A stretch of DNA of 64,000 nucleotides from NCBI RefSeq assembly GCF_030160835.1, contig NZ_BSPC01000022.1:62001-126000 (forward strand), in the 5' to 3' direction. How positions within the stretch are numbered: the first letter of the stretch is position 1; every line of letters begins with the position of its first letter. Made by a program: the position numbers and the translations under genes. The notes beneath the pieces were generated by a model. That model saw only the letters and a list, made by a program, of their open reading frames with translations. It was not told the DNA's origin and ran no database searches. Source of the stretch: Labrys miyagiensis (lineage in GTDB: Bacteria; Pseudomonadota; Alphaproteobacteria; Rhizobiales; Labraceae). Below, piece by piece: positions 1-9,173 of the stretch.

Positions 1-923
1 AGGTTGAGGCGCTGGGCAATGGCCGCGGTGGGATGTCCCTCGAGAATCAGCTTGACGATGTCGACCTCGCGAGGGGTCAGTGCCGGGTTGAGGCGGGAGA
101 TGATGATCTGGTCGTAATCGGCTGATGTAGAAGGGGCTTTTTCTACCATGAACAGCCAGCCCTGCGGCGCTAAGGCGTGGGCCGCCGACATGCGCGTGCG
201 ATGGAGGATATTGCCCTCGCCGAGCACCGCCTGACCGGCGTCCTCGGCTGCCAGGCGCTCGACCGCTCGCCTCAGGCCGGCATCGGCCTGTTCGAGCTTG
301 CGCCAGGCCTCGCTCACATGCACGGCATTGCCGTCGCGGTCGCGGATCATCACCGCGCGCGGCAGCGAGGGGCCACTGCCGCCCTCGACCGCCAGGATCG
401 CATTGACATGGGCGATATCGAGTCCGGCGAAGAGCGGGTAGAACACCTCGATGGACGTGCGTTCCGCACTTACGAAGCGTCCGACCTTGCGCTCGAGGAA
501 CATCGCCACGCTGGCCCGGCCGAGCGCCGGCAGGAAGATGCCGAGTTCGTCCGTGATGCTCGATTCCTCCAGGAACTCGCGGACATAGCGGCTGTGCCGG
601 GTGGCGGTGGCCGGGAACATATCGAGCGAGACGACACCGGGCTGCTCGGTCCGCGTCCAGTAGCGGTAGAAGGGGTCGAAGACGAAGAAGGTCGTCTCGT
701 ATTGGCGGGCGAGGCTGTCGGAAAAGCCGTGATGCAGCAGGAAAGTCGGCTCGCCGACGGCCGAATAGCGCACGACGGTCGCGATGTCATGCGGCACCAG
801 CGCCCGGAAGGCTGCCAGCAGCGCCGGATAGAAGCCCGAGATGCCTGCCAGCCGCGCGGCCTCGCCGAGGGCCGTGTTGATCGAGGCCAGCGGAAGGCCG
901 GAGGCGAGGGCAGGCGATTTCAT
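1..923 (-). CDS. LuxR-family transcriptional regulator, C-terminus cut by window edge
   Basis: The frame stays open from an ATG at 923 to the window edge and gives 307 residues. The last ~40 residues read as a LuxR-type helix-turn-helix, with LTPREVDIVKLI followed by GHPTAAIAQRLNL, so only the recognition helix and stop are missing. The N-terminal ~250 residues are not an obvious phospho-receiver or acyl-homoserine-lactone domain; a ligand or PAS-like sensor is possible but I cannot assign it. It is transcribed in the same direction as the acetone carboxylase operon and the SDR gene upstream of it, but a repeat (958-1060) lies in between. A role in controlling those genes is conceivable and unproven. 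Confidence 0.8.
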   Translation of the reverse strand, partial: MKSPALASGLPLASINTALGEAARLAGISGFYPALLAAFRALVPHDIATVVRYSAVGEPTFLLHHGFSDSLARQYETTFFVFDPFYRYWTRTEQPGVVSLDMFPATATRHSRYVREFLEESSITDELGIFLPALGRASVAMFLERKVGRFVSAERTSIEVFYPLFAGLDIAHVNAILAVEGGSGPSLPRAVMIRDRDGNAVHVSEAWRKLEQADAGLRRAVERLAAEDAGQAVLGEGNILHRTRMSAAHALAPQGWLFMVEKAPSTSADYDQIIISRLNPALTPREVDIVKLILEGHPTAAIAQRLN

Positions 924-957
924 CCGACGCAAATCCAAAACGGGCAGGGCTCAGGCT

Positions 958-1060
958 AAAGCGTTTTGCGATTTGACGGAATCGGCAAGAATCGCAAAGA
1001 CGCTTCGAACCAAAGAGTTGGAGCGAAGCAGCGTTTACGCTCAAACGCGTTTTGCTCTAG
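958..1060. repeat. intergenic repeat family B, copy 1
   Basis: A 103-bp element that begins AAAGCGTTTTGCGATTTGAC and ends near AAACGCGTTTTGCTCTAG. A second copy with a matching order of blocks is at 16579-16680. Both share the internal blocks GACGGAATCGGCAAGAA and AGCAGCGTTTACGCT, the latter able to fold on itself. It sits between two co-directional genes and carries no ORF. Confidence 0.8.
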
Positions 1061-1076
1061 CGTGCCTTTGCGCCCT

Positions 1077-1904
1077 CTACCAGAGCGCCCCGCCGGTGAT
1101 CTGGATATTCTCCGCGGTGATGCCCTTGGCCGCCTCGCTGCACAGGAACACCGCAAGGCCCGCCACCTCGTCCGGCTGGATGATGCGCTGCTGCGGGTTC
1201 TGGGCGGCGGTGCGGGCCATGGCGGCCTCCAGGCTCTCGCCCTTGCCCGCGCGCTCGACGACCTGCGCGACGTTGCGGCGCATCAGCTCGGTCTCGACCC
1301 AGGTCGGCGAGATCATCACGGCCGTCACGCCATGCGGCGCACCTTCCAGCGCCACGCAGCGCGTGAGGCCGAGCAGGCCGGATTTCGAGGCGCAGTAGGC
1401 CGGATTGTCCTTCCAGCCGACGCTCGCCGCCGTGGAGCCGATATTGATGATGCGGCCCCAGCCGCGCGCCATCATTTTGGGCAGCAGCGAACGGGTGGTG
1501 CGGAAGGCGCCGGTGAGATTGGTGTCGACGATCTTCTCCCACAGCGCGTCCGAATGTCCGCTCACGGGCTGTTCGGCCGTGGTGCCGGCGGCATTGACCA
1601 GGATGTCGATCGGGCCGCAAATCGCCTCGGCATCCGCAATGAAGGCGTCGATGACAGCGCTGGAACGCACATCGAGATGGCCGGCATGGACCTGGATGCC
1701 CAGCGCCGTGAGGGTAGCGCGCACCTGGTCGAGCTGCGCTTTCTCTGGATAGGCGGCGGCATCCCCGAGCCTTGCACCTTCGCCGATATAGGAGCCGACG
1801 GCGACATTGGCGCCCGCGGCGGCGAGCGCCTGGGCGATGGCAAAGCCCTGGCCGGTGAGGCCGCCGGTGACCAGGGCAGCATGGCCGTGGAGGGAGGGGG
1901 ACAT
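1077..1904 (-). CDS. SDR-family NAD(P)-dependent dehydrogenase
   Basis: 275 residues, a normal length for a classical short-chain dehydrogenase. The N-terminal Rossmann motif TGGLTGQG is at about residues 14-21, the NAAG motif follows mid-chain, and the active-site signature is Ser in NIGSTAAS plus YCASK. I chose ATG 1904 because the protein then starts just before the Rossmann fold; the longer frame upstream reads through a repeat. It follows acxC at a distance of 139 bp, most of it repeat family A. A role in handling acetone-derived acetoacetate (for example as a 3-hydroxybutyrate dehydrogenase) is possible by context only; the sequence does not fix the substrate. Confidence 0.9.
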   Translation of the reverse strand: MSPSLHGHAALVTGGLTGQGFAIAQALAAAGANVAVGSYIGEGARLGDAAAYPEKAQLDQVRATLTALGIQVHAGHLDVRSSAVIDAFIADAEAICGPIDILVNAAGTTAEQPVSGHSDALWEKIVDTNLTGAFRTTRSLLPKMMARGWGRIINIGSTAASVGWKDNPAYCASKSGLLGLTRCVALEGAPHGVTAVMISPTWVETELMRRNVAQVVERAGKGESLEAAMARTAAQNPQQRIIQPDEVAGLAVFLCSEAAKGITAENIQITGGALW

Positions 1905-1942
1905 GAGGTTCTCTGCCTTCGTAATTTCGCGAGGATACCGCT

Positions 1943-2038
1943 GTGGCTGGGACCGCGGACGTCCTCGTCCGCCTCTTCCTTTCCCCCAACCGCAGCGCAT
2001 CCAAGAGTGCGGGCGAGGACGCCCGCGGTCCCAGCCAC
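1943..2038. repeat. palindromic intergenic repeat family A, copy 1
   Basis: Imperfect inverted repeat with terminal arms GTGGCTGGGACCGCGG and CCGCGGTCCCAGCCAC, 96 bp. Very similar copies are at 55152-55246 and, as a diverged subfamily, at 6993-7104. It fills the gap between acxC and the SDR gene and could form a long hairpin in the transcript. Confidence 0.85.
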
Positions 2039-2043
2039 AACGC

Positions 2044-2541
2044 CTATTTCTCCGCCGGCAGCGGCTGCTTCAGCCACTCGCGATAGAAGCCCTCCAGGTC
2101 CGGATCGAAGTCGTGCACGATCGGATAGCCGGGCGCCGCGGCCTCCACCTCGTGTAGCGTGCCACAGGACTGGCAAAGAAATTCGCGGATCTCCATCCAT
2201 TCCGGATCGGGAATATCGGAATTGGGATAGATCTCGCGCAGCGCTTCCTTGCTCTTGCGCACGCGGATATGGGCGCCGAGCTTCCAGTTCTGCTTGTAAT
2301 AGCCGAATTCCTGGCCGCATTCGCATTTGGTGACACGTCCACCAGGCGTTTCGGCGATGAAGAGGTGGTCGCTGACCGGCAGGAGTATCCGGTCTTTCCA
2401 GGGCACGCGCTCCTGCAGCACGTCGATATAGGTGTGGAAGCGATCATCGTCCTTGTAGGCGCTCATGATCTGCTTGGTCTGGTGCCAGGGCAGGGCGCCG
2501 GCGACGAGCTCGCGGATGGTTTCCTTGGGATAGCTGCTCAT
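2044..2541 (-). CDS. acxC: acetone carboxylase gamma subunit
   Basis: 165 residues, close to the ~168 of characterised gamma subunits. Two CxC/CxxC pairs, KCECGQE at about residue 73 and CQSCGT at about 125, look like a structural zinc site. The enzyme carboxylates acetone with bicarbonate and ATP to acetoacetate in the cytoplasm; the small subunit belongs to an alpha2-beta2-gamma2 complex. It starts 9 bp after the stop of the large hydantoinase-B-like subunit, so the three genes form one operon. This small subunit separates acetone carboxylase from plain hydantoinases or 5-oxoprolinases, which lack it. Confidence 0.88.
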   Translation of the reverse strand: MSSYPKETIRELVAGALPWHQTKQIMSAYKDDDRFHTYIDVLQERVPWKDRILLPVSDHLFIAETPGGRVTKCECGQEFGYYKQNWKLGAHIRVRKSKEALREIYPNSDIPDPEWMEIREFLCQSCGTLHEVEAAAPGYPIVHDFDPDLEGFYREWLKQPLPAEK

Positions 2542-2550
2542 GGCGCGTCC

Positions 2551-4746
2551 TCAATATTTGACCGTGAACGAGGCATCGAGGCCCCAGAATTTGCGGAAGT
2601 CCGATGCAAAGCGCGGCGAGAGCTTCATCGCATTGGCGTGCATCTTGCCGACCTCGGGGGCGAAGTCGGAAGCCGCGACTCGCTTGGCTTCCGTGGCGAT
2701 CCATTCCGAGACGGGGATCGAAGCCGCGATGCGATCCTTGCGCATCTGCTTGCGCAGGGCGACGGTGGCCCCGAGATCCGGTTCCAGGCGATCCACCTCG
2801 GCCGCTTCGCGCAGCACGATGCCGAACACGGCTCTCGCCGCTTCCGGCGTAAGGAAGCCGTTCTCGACGTCATAGGCTGTCTTGACGGGGTCGCGCTCCA
2901 GCACGTCGCCATAGCCGCCGCCGCCATTGTAGGAATGGGTGAAGATGTCGCCCGATTTGTGCGGCGCCGTGATGTACGGCCCCTCGTCGGTGACATGCTT
3001 GCCCTCGACCAGCCTCTCCAGATCCGAGCGGTAGGGATCGGTGCCGATGGTATGGGGCAGGGGCTTCCTGTCGGCTACCAGCTCGGCGATGTTGGTGTCG
3101 CGCACGGCCCGGTGCATCTGGCAGGTCGGCGCGGGATAACCGCCGCACATGCCGCCATTGTCGAATACGCGGGAGGAGTGCTCGGAGGTCATCAGGCGCA
3201 GATGGTTGGTCTTGTTGATCAGCCAGGTCGAGATGAAGGCGCAGCCGCCGCGATATTTGCCGGATCCGCCGGAGTTGGGCAGGATCGAACGGCCGATATA
3301 GAGCATCGGCATGTTCTGTTCCCAGATCTCGATATTGCCCATGTCGGATTCGGGGTTCCAGCCGACATAGGCGGTGTCGAGCCCGTCCTTTATGGCGAGC
3401 GCGCCGGAGCCGGCGGCGGCGCATTCGAAATGCGCCATGCCGAACAGCGTGCCGTATTGGCTCTCGCCGCCCATCTCGATCATCGGCGAGTTGACCTGGC
3501 CGACGAAGACTTCCTCGATGAAGCCGCGGGCCAGGAAGCCGCGCGAGAGCAGGCGCTGGAACACGCCGTAGGCCGGCAGCAGCAGAGCCCAGGAGGTCGC
3601 GGTCGCCACCATCTCGTTGTCGGGATTGGTCCAGGTGCCCTTGGGCAGCTTCAGTTCGGTGGCCATCCAGGCGCCGTCATTGACGAGGCCTTCGAAATTC
3701 ATGTGCTGGGTGAGGGTGACGAACATGCCGCCGTCCATGCCGGCCGGCGTGCAGTTCATCGAATGGTAACCCCAGGGCTGGGTGCCCTCGAAGTCCAGCG
3801 TGATCTTGCCGTCGGTGGTGATCTCCATCTCGACGGGGATGTTGTAGAGCCAGTCTGGATCGCCCAGCGGCTGGAAGCCCGGCTTGCCCGCGGTGACATG
3901 GCCGTAGAAGGTGTGGCCGCGATAGACACCGGGCACGGTGAGCTGGCGGGTGCGGGCGAGCTGGCTGATGCGTCCCTCTTCGATGAACTCTTTGGAGATC
4001 TGCTTCCAGTAGTCGAGGCCGATCTCGTCGACGAGGGCGATCAGGTTCTCGCGCATGTCGATACAAGAAGCGACCTTGGCCTTCTCGTCGAGCACCCAAT
4101 AGATCGGCATGCGCAGATTACGCTCGCAGCGGATGACATAGTCGCGGCGGATCTCGTCATTGCTGCCGATCTTCTCGGCACAGACGAACAGGCCTTCGGT
4201 GAAGCGTTCCTGGGCGAGGCAGACGTCGCCGCCCGGCGTAATGCCGCCGGCTTCGAGCTCATGGCAAACGGCGCCGGCCCAGCCGATCAGCTCGCCCGAA
4301 TGGAAAATCGGCACCACGTCCATGACGTCGGGCACCTGCACCGTGCCGATGAAGGCGTCGTTGTTGGCGAAGATGTCGCCGGGATTGATGCCGGGATTGG
4401 CCTCGTAGCCCTCGCGGATCATCCACTTAATGAAGCGGCTCATGGTGTGGACATGCACCATGATGCCGTTGGAGAGCGCGATGGCATCGCCTTCCGGCGT
4501 GTAGAGCGCCACCACCATCTCGCCGACTTCGCGCACGCCGGGTGAGGCGGAGATGCGGCGGGCCATCTCGCGGGCCGAGACGCAATAGGCGCGCAGCTTA
4601 GTGTGCAATGTCTCGAATTTCAGCGGGTCCTGCTTGCGCAGCTTCAGCGAGGTGATGCCGTCATAGCATCCGGTCTCTTCCATCAGCCGCTCGGACTCCA
4701 GCATGCGTTCGCGAAGCGGCATGTGGGCTTTGACGTGATCCAGCAT
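2551..4746 (-). CDS. acxB: acetone carboxylase alpha subunit (HyuB-like)
   Basis: 731 residues of the hydantoinase B/oxoprolinase family. The motif CHELEAGGITPGG near residue 160 lies where metal ligands are found in acetone carboxylases, and glycine-rich stretches such as SGGSGKYRGG are typical. It catalyses the carboxylation step together with the AcxA-like subunit. It is ~45 residues shorter than the Xanthobacter alpha subunit (776 aa by my recollection), without visible internal damage. It is flanked by acxA (18-bp gap) and acxC (9-bp gap). A related ketone carboxylase is the main alternative. Confidence 0.87.
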   Translation of the reverse strand: MLDHVKAHMPLRERMLESERLMEETGCYDGITSLKLRKQDPLKFETLHTKLRAYCVSAREMARRISASPGVREVGEMVVALYTPEGDAIALSNGIMVHVHTMSRFIKWMIREGYEANPGINPGDIFANNDAFIGTVQVPDVMDVVPIFHSGELIGWAGAVCHELEAGGITPGGDVCLAQERFTEGLFVCAEKIGSNDEIRRDYVIRCERNLRMPIYWVLDEKAKVASCIDMRENLIALVDEIGLDYWKQISKEFIEEGRISQLARTRQLTVPGVYRGHTFYGHVTAGKPGFQPLGDPDWLYNIPVEMEITTDGKITLDFEGTQPWGYHSMNCTPAGMDGGMFVTLTQHMNFEGLVNDGAWMATELKLPKGTWTNPDNEMVATATSWALLLPAYGVFQRLLSRGFLARGFIEEVFVGQVNSPMIEMGGESQYGTLFGMAHFECAAAGSGALAIKDGLDTAYVGWNPESDMGNIEIWEQNMPMLYIGRSILPNSGGSGKYRGGCAFISTWLINKTNHLRLMTSEHSSRVFDNGGMCGGYPAPTCQMHRAVRDTNIAELVADRKPLPHTIGTDPYRSDLERLVEGKHVTDEGPYITAPHKSGDIFTHSYNGGGGYGDVLERDPVKTAYDVENGFLTPEAARAVFGIVLREAAEVDRLEPDLGATVALRKQMRKDRIAASIPVSEWIATEAKRVAASDFAPEVGKMHANAMKLSPRFASDFRKFWGLDASFTVKY

Positions 4747-4764
4747 GGGTTTATTCCTCTTCGC

Positions 4765-6915
4765 TCAAGCGTGGCGGTAATGCAGCAGTGTCCACTCGTC
4801 GATGAAGACACTGTCGCCGGGATGGACCACGAGCGTGGTGGCGGGATGCTCGATGATGGCGGGGCCTGCGACCTCATGGCCGGGTTGCAGGCGATCCATC
4901 TCGTAGAGATCGGCCTTGTGCCAGCGCCCGCCCATATAGGCCTCGCGCTGTCCTTTGTGGGCCGAAGCCGGGTTGGCGCTGCCGAGCTGCCGCTTGAGCA
5001 GGATCGGCTTGACCTTGTCGGCCGTGGCGATCAGGCCGAGCTCCATCACTGAATAACCGGCCGAACCGTAGCGCGAGACGCGATGGTTGATCTTGCCGTA
5101 GACCTCCTCGAAGGCGGCAATGATGCTGCGCATGTCGTTCGCCGTGCTGGCATGTTCCAGTGGCGCGGCGACCTCGACGTCTTCGAGCTGGCCCGTATAG
5201 CGCATCATCAGGAACGGCACTGTCCGGATCTTCTCGCGGGCATGGCCATCGGCCATCATCTCGTTGATCGCGGCCTCCTTGAGTTCGTCCCAGACGACCG
5301 AGATGCGCTTGGCCGTAGCGGCGAGCGGGTCGTCGCCTGCATTGCTCGCGATATCGATCTGCGTCGAGATCGAATGGCGGCGCATATAGTCGGCCGTGGT
5401 GCAGCCAAAGGCCGAGAACGCTGCGGCGAACTGGAAGGTGATGATGTCCTTGAAGCCGATGCCCCGGCTGCAGCCCGCCAGGTGCAGCGGCCCTGAGCCG
5501 CCATAGGACAGCAGGGTGAATTCGGACGGGTGGATGCCCTGGCCCGAGATGACACGCCGCAGGGCGTTGTTGGCATCGGCCTCCAGCATGTCGATCATGC
5601 CTTCCGCTGCCTCGTGCAGGGGGACGCCGAGAATGTCGGCGCATTGTTCCTTGAAGGCCTTGGTCGCCATCTCGACGTTCAGCTTGACCTTGCCGCCCAG
5701 GAAGTAGTCCGGGTTGAGGCGACCGAGAATGGCGTCGCAGTCGGCGATGGTCGGGCGGGTGCCGCCGCGATTGAAGCAGATCGGGCCGGGATCGGAACCG
5801 GCACTCTCAGGCCCAAGGCTGATCTTGCGGGTGAGGGGATCGACCTTGAGGATCATGCCGGCGCCGGCGCCGATGGTGTCCAGATGCAGCGTCGGCACGT
5901 TGAGCTTGAACCGGTCCATGATCGGCTCGTTCTCGATGCGGGTCTGGCCGCGGGTGATCACGCCCATGTCGAACGAGGTGCCGCCCATGTCCGAGCAGAT
6001 CAGCGAATCATTGCCGATCAGCTTGCCGACATAGGCCGCGCCCAGGATGCCGCCGATAGGGCCGGAGATCATGGTCTCGTGCAGGCGGGGATGGTCGATC
6101 GAGGTGAGGCCGCCGAAGGAGAGCAGAGTCTGCACGCGATAGCGGTAGCCATGCTTCTTCGAGATGTCCTCGATGCCCTTGAGCTGCCTGCGGCCACGCG
6201 AGGTGGCATAGGCCTCGATCAGCACCGAGTTGAGGCGCGACTGCTCGCGGATCACCGGGCGGACCTCATGGCTGGTATAGACCAGGATCTCGACACCGGC
6301 CTTGGCGATCTCCTCACGGGCGATCTCGGCGATGCGCTTCTCATGCGTCGGGTTGACATGGGAGAACACCGTCATGATGCAGATGGCATCGACCTTGTCG
6401 GCGATCAGCTTGCGAACCGACGTCCCCACCTCATGCTCATAGAGCGGGATGATGACATCGCCGAACTGGTCGACACGCTCGGTGACGCCATGGGTGCGGC
6501 GGCGGGGCACCAGCGGGTCGGGATGGTGGTGGGTGATGGCGTGCAGGCGGTCGGCATAGGAGTAGTCGGCCCAGGCCTGCAGGCCGCGGCCCATCAGGAT
6601 CATGTCCTCCAGGCCCTTGGTGGTGATCAGGCCGAGCTTGCGCCCTGTGCGGGAGAGCAGGGTGTTGAGCATGCCGGTGCCCGAATAGAGCACCACGTCG
6701 ATGCCGGAGAACAGATCGTCCAGCGAAATGCCCCAGGCCTCGGCGGCGTCGGCGGCGGAGATGATGAAGCCTTCCGACTCATCGCGCGGCGTGGTCGCCG
6801 CCTTGCCGATCTTGAAGTGGCCGTTCTCGTCGACGAGGATGGTATCGGTCATGGTGCCGCCGGCATCGATGCCGATGACGATGGGATTGCCGATTTCTGC
6901 GCTTGCCGTGGTCAT
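4765..6915 (-). CDS. acxA: acetone carboxylase beta subunit (HyuA-like)
   Basis: 716 residues, matching the ~717 of known beta subunits. The N-terminal GIDAGGTMTDT at about residues 15-25 is the phosphate-binding loop of the hydantoinase A/ASKHA fold, and a second glycine-rich block, CSDMGGTSFD, is near residue 310. This subunit binds ATP and activates acetone or bicarbonate. It is the first gene of the operon. I see no sigma-54 activator (AcxR) next to it and no good -24/-12 element upstream, unlike several studied acetone operons; a palindromic repeat at 6993-7104 separates it from the next gene. Confidence 0.88.
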   Translation of the reverse strand: MTTASAEIGNPIVIGIDAGGTMTDTILVDENGHFKIGKAATTPRDESEGFIISAADAAEAWGISLDDLFSGIDVVLYSGTGMLNTLLSRTGRKLGLITTKGLEDMILMGRGLQAWADYSYADRLHAITHHHPDPLVPRRRTHGVTERVDQFGDVIIPLYEHEVGTSVRKLIADKVDAICIMTVFSHVNPTHEKRIAEIAREEIAKAGVEILVYTSHEVRPVIREQSRLNSVLIEAYATSRGRRQLKGIEDISKKHGYRYRVQTLLSFGGLTSIDHPRLHETMISGPIGGILGAAYVGKLIGNDSLICSDMGGTSFDMGVITRGQTRIENEPIMDRFKLNVPTLHLDTIGAGAGMILKVDPLTRKISLGPESAGSDPGPICFNRGGTRPTIADCDAILGRLNPDYFLGGKVKLNVEMATKAFKEQCADILGVPLHEAAEGMIDMLEADANNALRRVISGQGIHPSEFTLLSYGGSGPLHLAGCSRGIGFKDIITFQFAAAFSAFGCTTADYMRRHSISTQIDIASNAGDDPLAATAKRISVVWDELKEAAINEMMADGHAREKIRTVPFLMMRYTGQLEDVEVAAPLEHASTANDMRSIIAAFEEVYGKINHRVSRYGSAGYSVMELGLIATADKVKPILLKRQLGSANPASAHKGQREAYMGGRWHKADLYEMDRLQPGHEVAGPAIIEHPATTLVVHPGDSVFIDEWTLLHYRHA

Positions 6916-6992
6916 CGCGGTCCCTGTCTCGTGTGAGCTGGGGACAGGTTAGGCGGGGGACTGCACGCCTCGCCATGTGCCTCGGGTCACTA

Positions 6993-7104
6993 CTGGGAGC
7001 GCGGACATCCTGTCCGCTCTTGAAACGATGACGCTTAAGGAAAGGTCACGCTCCTACTTGCAAGCGCGGTGGTTCAAAGGCGGACAGGATGTCCGCGCTC
7101 CCAG
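6993..7104. repeat. palindromic intergenic repeat family A, diverged copy
   Basis: Arms CTGGGAGCGCGGACATCCTG and CAGGATGTCCGCGCTCCCAG are exact inverted copies around a ~70-bp centre. The arm layout matches the copies at 1943 and 55152 (GGGA-CGCGGAC-TCC-GTCCGC) but with base changes, so I treat it as a subfamily. Confidence 0.8.
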
Positions 7105-7107
7105 CAA

Positions 7108-7581
7108 CTACCCGAATTGCGGCTTGGTGAGCATCAGCCAGAGGATGCCGAGCACCGCTGCGAAGGCAGGAAACCCGCAGATGAACCAGATGCGGAAAAG
7201 GCGATAATAGTCTGGCGGAAGCGCGGAATTCTCCTTCACCGCCTGGCGGGCGAGGTCGCGCATCTTGAGCTGGATCACCACCACCGGCAGCCAGAACAGG
7301 CCGGTGAACACATAAAGGGCGAGCGAGGCGAGGATCCAGCCGGAGGTCATCGGCCAGCCGATTTCCGTAGCGAGCAGGGCGCCGGTGAAGGGCTGCGCCA
7401 CCACCGCCGAGGCAGTGAAGACGAGATCTGCGGTCACCACCGTACCGGCGACATGAGCGATGATCCTGGGGTCGTCGGTGCGGTGGGCCATCAGCATGAA
7501 GAAGGCGATGCCGGCTCCGGTGCCGAGCAGGACGGTGGCGCCGATCACATGCAGCCAGAGCAGCACATCGACATAGGTCAT
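7108..7581 (-). CDS. DUF2269-type integral membrane protein
   Basis: 157 residues with four hydrophobic segments: near the N-terminus (LLWLHVIGATVLLG), around 45-60, 82-103 and 131-152. This is the layout of the DUF2269 family; the early Leu-His-Val with nearby Gly is typical of these proteins, whose function is unknown. The ATG at 7581 overlaps the stop of the upstream NAD-binding gene by 4 bp (ATGA), so the two are translationally coupled. The longer frame upstream is a shadow of that gene. Confidence 0.85.
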   Translation of the reverse strand: MTYVDVLLWLHVIGATVLLGTGAGIAFFMLMAHRTDDPRIIAHVAGTVVTADLVFTASAVVAQPFTGALLATEIGWPMTSGWILASLALYVFTGLFWLPVVVIQLKMRDLARQAVKENSALPPDYYRLFRIWFICGFPAFAAVLGILWLMLTKPQFG

Positions 7582-8870
7582 CGCGCATCCCTTATCGCTA
7601 GGGCGACGAGAGCCAGAACCGCGGCCGGCAGCGTCTTGACGAAGGGGCCGAGCGGATCGAGCCAGAGATCCGGCGTAAACAGCGTACCGGCGAGGAGATA
7701 CGCAGCGGTCACACCGATCATGCCGATAGCGGCGGCCGGCATGGTCCGACGGAAGAGCATGGCCGCTCCGAGTGCGACGTCGACCAGGGCGCCGCCATAA
7801 ACGGCCAGGCCGGCGGCGCCGGGGCCGAAGCCGCGGCTGGTCAGGACGGCCAGGGCGCTGTCGGCCTCGGACAGTCCGATCAGGCCCGAGGCGAGCCAGA
7901 ACAGGCCGAGCGTGACGATGATCACCGGCTTCAGCAGGAAGAGATGGGCGAACCATCGGCCCCTGGCCGAGCCGTCGATCACGTTGAAGATCTCGGGCAG
8001 GGGGCTGAGTGATCGCCCGGTCACCGCGGCGAGAGGCCTGGGATCGCCATCGATGCCGGCGAGGATCTGGTGCAGCGAGGTCGTGCGCATCGGTGGGCGC
8101 CAGCCGAGCCAGCCGGCGGCGTCGCCGAGACGGAAGATCAAGCGGAAGACCCACAAGGGCAGGTGCAGCGTGCGCGCCGGCGGGAAGCCGAGGCGGCTGC
8201 GCAGATGGCGCGCGATGTCCTCGAGCGAATGCGCCCTGTCCTCGACGAGGTCGTAGATCCGCCGGTCGGGCAAGTCTCCCTCGACCGCTGCGCGAGCGAT
8301 CGCCGCGACGTCATCGAGCGCGACCGAGCGGATCGGCGGCGCCGACGGCAGCGGCGTCACGAAGGGCAGGCCGGCCAGCGCGTGGAGCAAGGCGCTGCCG
8401 CCATAGGCCTGTGCGCCAAGGACGAGACCGGGACGCAGGATCGTCCATGCCAGGCCCGAGCCTAGCAGCGCCTCATCGGCCATGCCCTTGGAGCGCATGA
8501 AGACGGTCGCGGCGTCCAGGTCGGCACCCACGGCCGAGATCTGCACGAAGCGCTCGACCTCAGCCTGCTCACAGGCCTCGAACAGCGCCACCATGGCCAG
8601 CGACTGCGTGACCATGACATCGTCGCCTGGCCCGTCTTGCAGCACGCCCGCGGCGTTGATGACGGCATCGATATCCTGCAGCAACGGCAGCCAAGCCTGC
8701 GCGGTGACGAGATCCTTGAGATCATGCTGCAGCCAGCGCACGCGCGGCTGCCGGAGCCGAGCCTGGGCGACGGAGCGGCCAAGACCGGTCACCTCATGCC
8801 CGGCCGCCAGCAGGGTCGAGACAATGGCCGAGCCGATCAGGCCGTAACCGCCGGGAACGAGAATGCGCAT
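7578..8870 (-). CDS. NAD(P)-binding atypical SDR fused to a DoxX-like membrane domain
   Basis: 430 residues. The first ~290 form an NmrA/complex-I-NDUFA9-like Rossmann domain (ILVPGGYGLIGSAI at the start, then VINAAG). From about residue 300 there are four hydrophobic segments and the layout of a DoxX-like protein. The start at 8870 places the Rossmann motif at the N-terminus; the longer frame runs into a repeat. It is coupled to the DUF2269 gene. Such fusions are annotated as SDR oxidoreductases with unknown substrate; a membrane redox role is inference only. Confidence 0.85.
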   Translation of the reverse strand: MRILVPGGYGLIGSAIVSTLLAAGHEVTGLGRSVAQARLRQPRVRWLQHDLKDLVTAQAWLPLLQDIDAVINAAGVLQDGPGDDVMVTQSLAMVALFEACEQAEVERFVQISAVGADLDAATVFMRSKGMADEALLGSGLAWTILRPGLVLGAQAYGGSALLHALAGLPFVTPLPSAPPIRSVALDDVAAIARAAVEGDLPDRRIYDLVEDRAHSLEDIARHLRSRLGFPPARTLHLPLWVFRLIFRLGDAAGWLGWRPPMRTTSLHQILAGIDGDPRPLAAVTGRSLSPLPEIFNVIDGSARGRWFAHLFLLKPVIIVTLGLFWLASGLIGLSEADSALAVLTSRGFGPGAAGLAVYGGALVDVALGAAMLFRRTMPAAAIGMIGVTAAYLLAGTLFTPDLWLDPLGPFVKTLPAAVLALVALAIRDAR

Positions 8871-9173
8871 GCGTGCCCTTTGCCTTGTTTGGCAGCAGGA
8901 GGCAAGGCGTGAACAGTCAGGGGATCGTTTCAGTTTATCGTTGCGTTGCCTCAGCGTCATTGCGAGCGAAGCGAAGCAATCCAGAGTTGAAAGGGCGGTA
9001 CCTGTAGCCCTGGATTGCTTCGCTTCGCTCGCAATGACGAGTCCCCCGAGCGACATGTTGCTCCCCTGTCGGCTGCCGGTTGCTACAATCGACCTTTCGC
9101 CATTAAAAGGTCATCTCACATTTCCACATACGAAGCGGGGACTGGGCACGATTTTCATCAAGGAGTTTCAGGG
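8871..9173. other. intergenic region containing a repeat
   Basis: Divergent promoter region for the NAD-binding protein (minus) and the methyltransferase (plus). Most of it is the palindromic repeat at 8955-9039. I see no convincing gene and no strong promoter match. Confidence 0.6.
8955..9039. repeat. perfect 30-bp-arm inverted repeat (family C)
   Basis: The arms are exact inverted copies 30 bp long: the left begins CGTCATTGCGAGCGAAGC and the right ends GCTTCGCTCGCAATGACG, around a 25-bp centre. This sequence type is widespread as an intergenic repeat in alphaproteobacteria. Only one full copy is in this window. Confidence 0.9.

Noticed and set aside
6916-6992. Sigma-54 promoter (-24/-12) upstream of acxA
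   Set aside because: A GGCAC and a TGCA are present on the minus strand but the GG to GC spacing is wrong.
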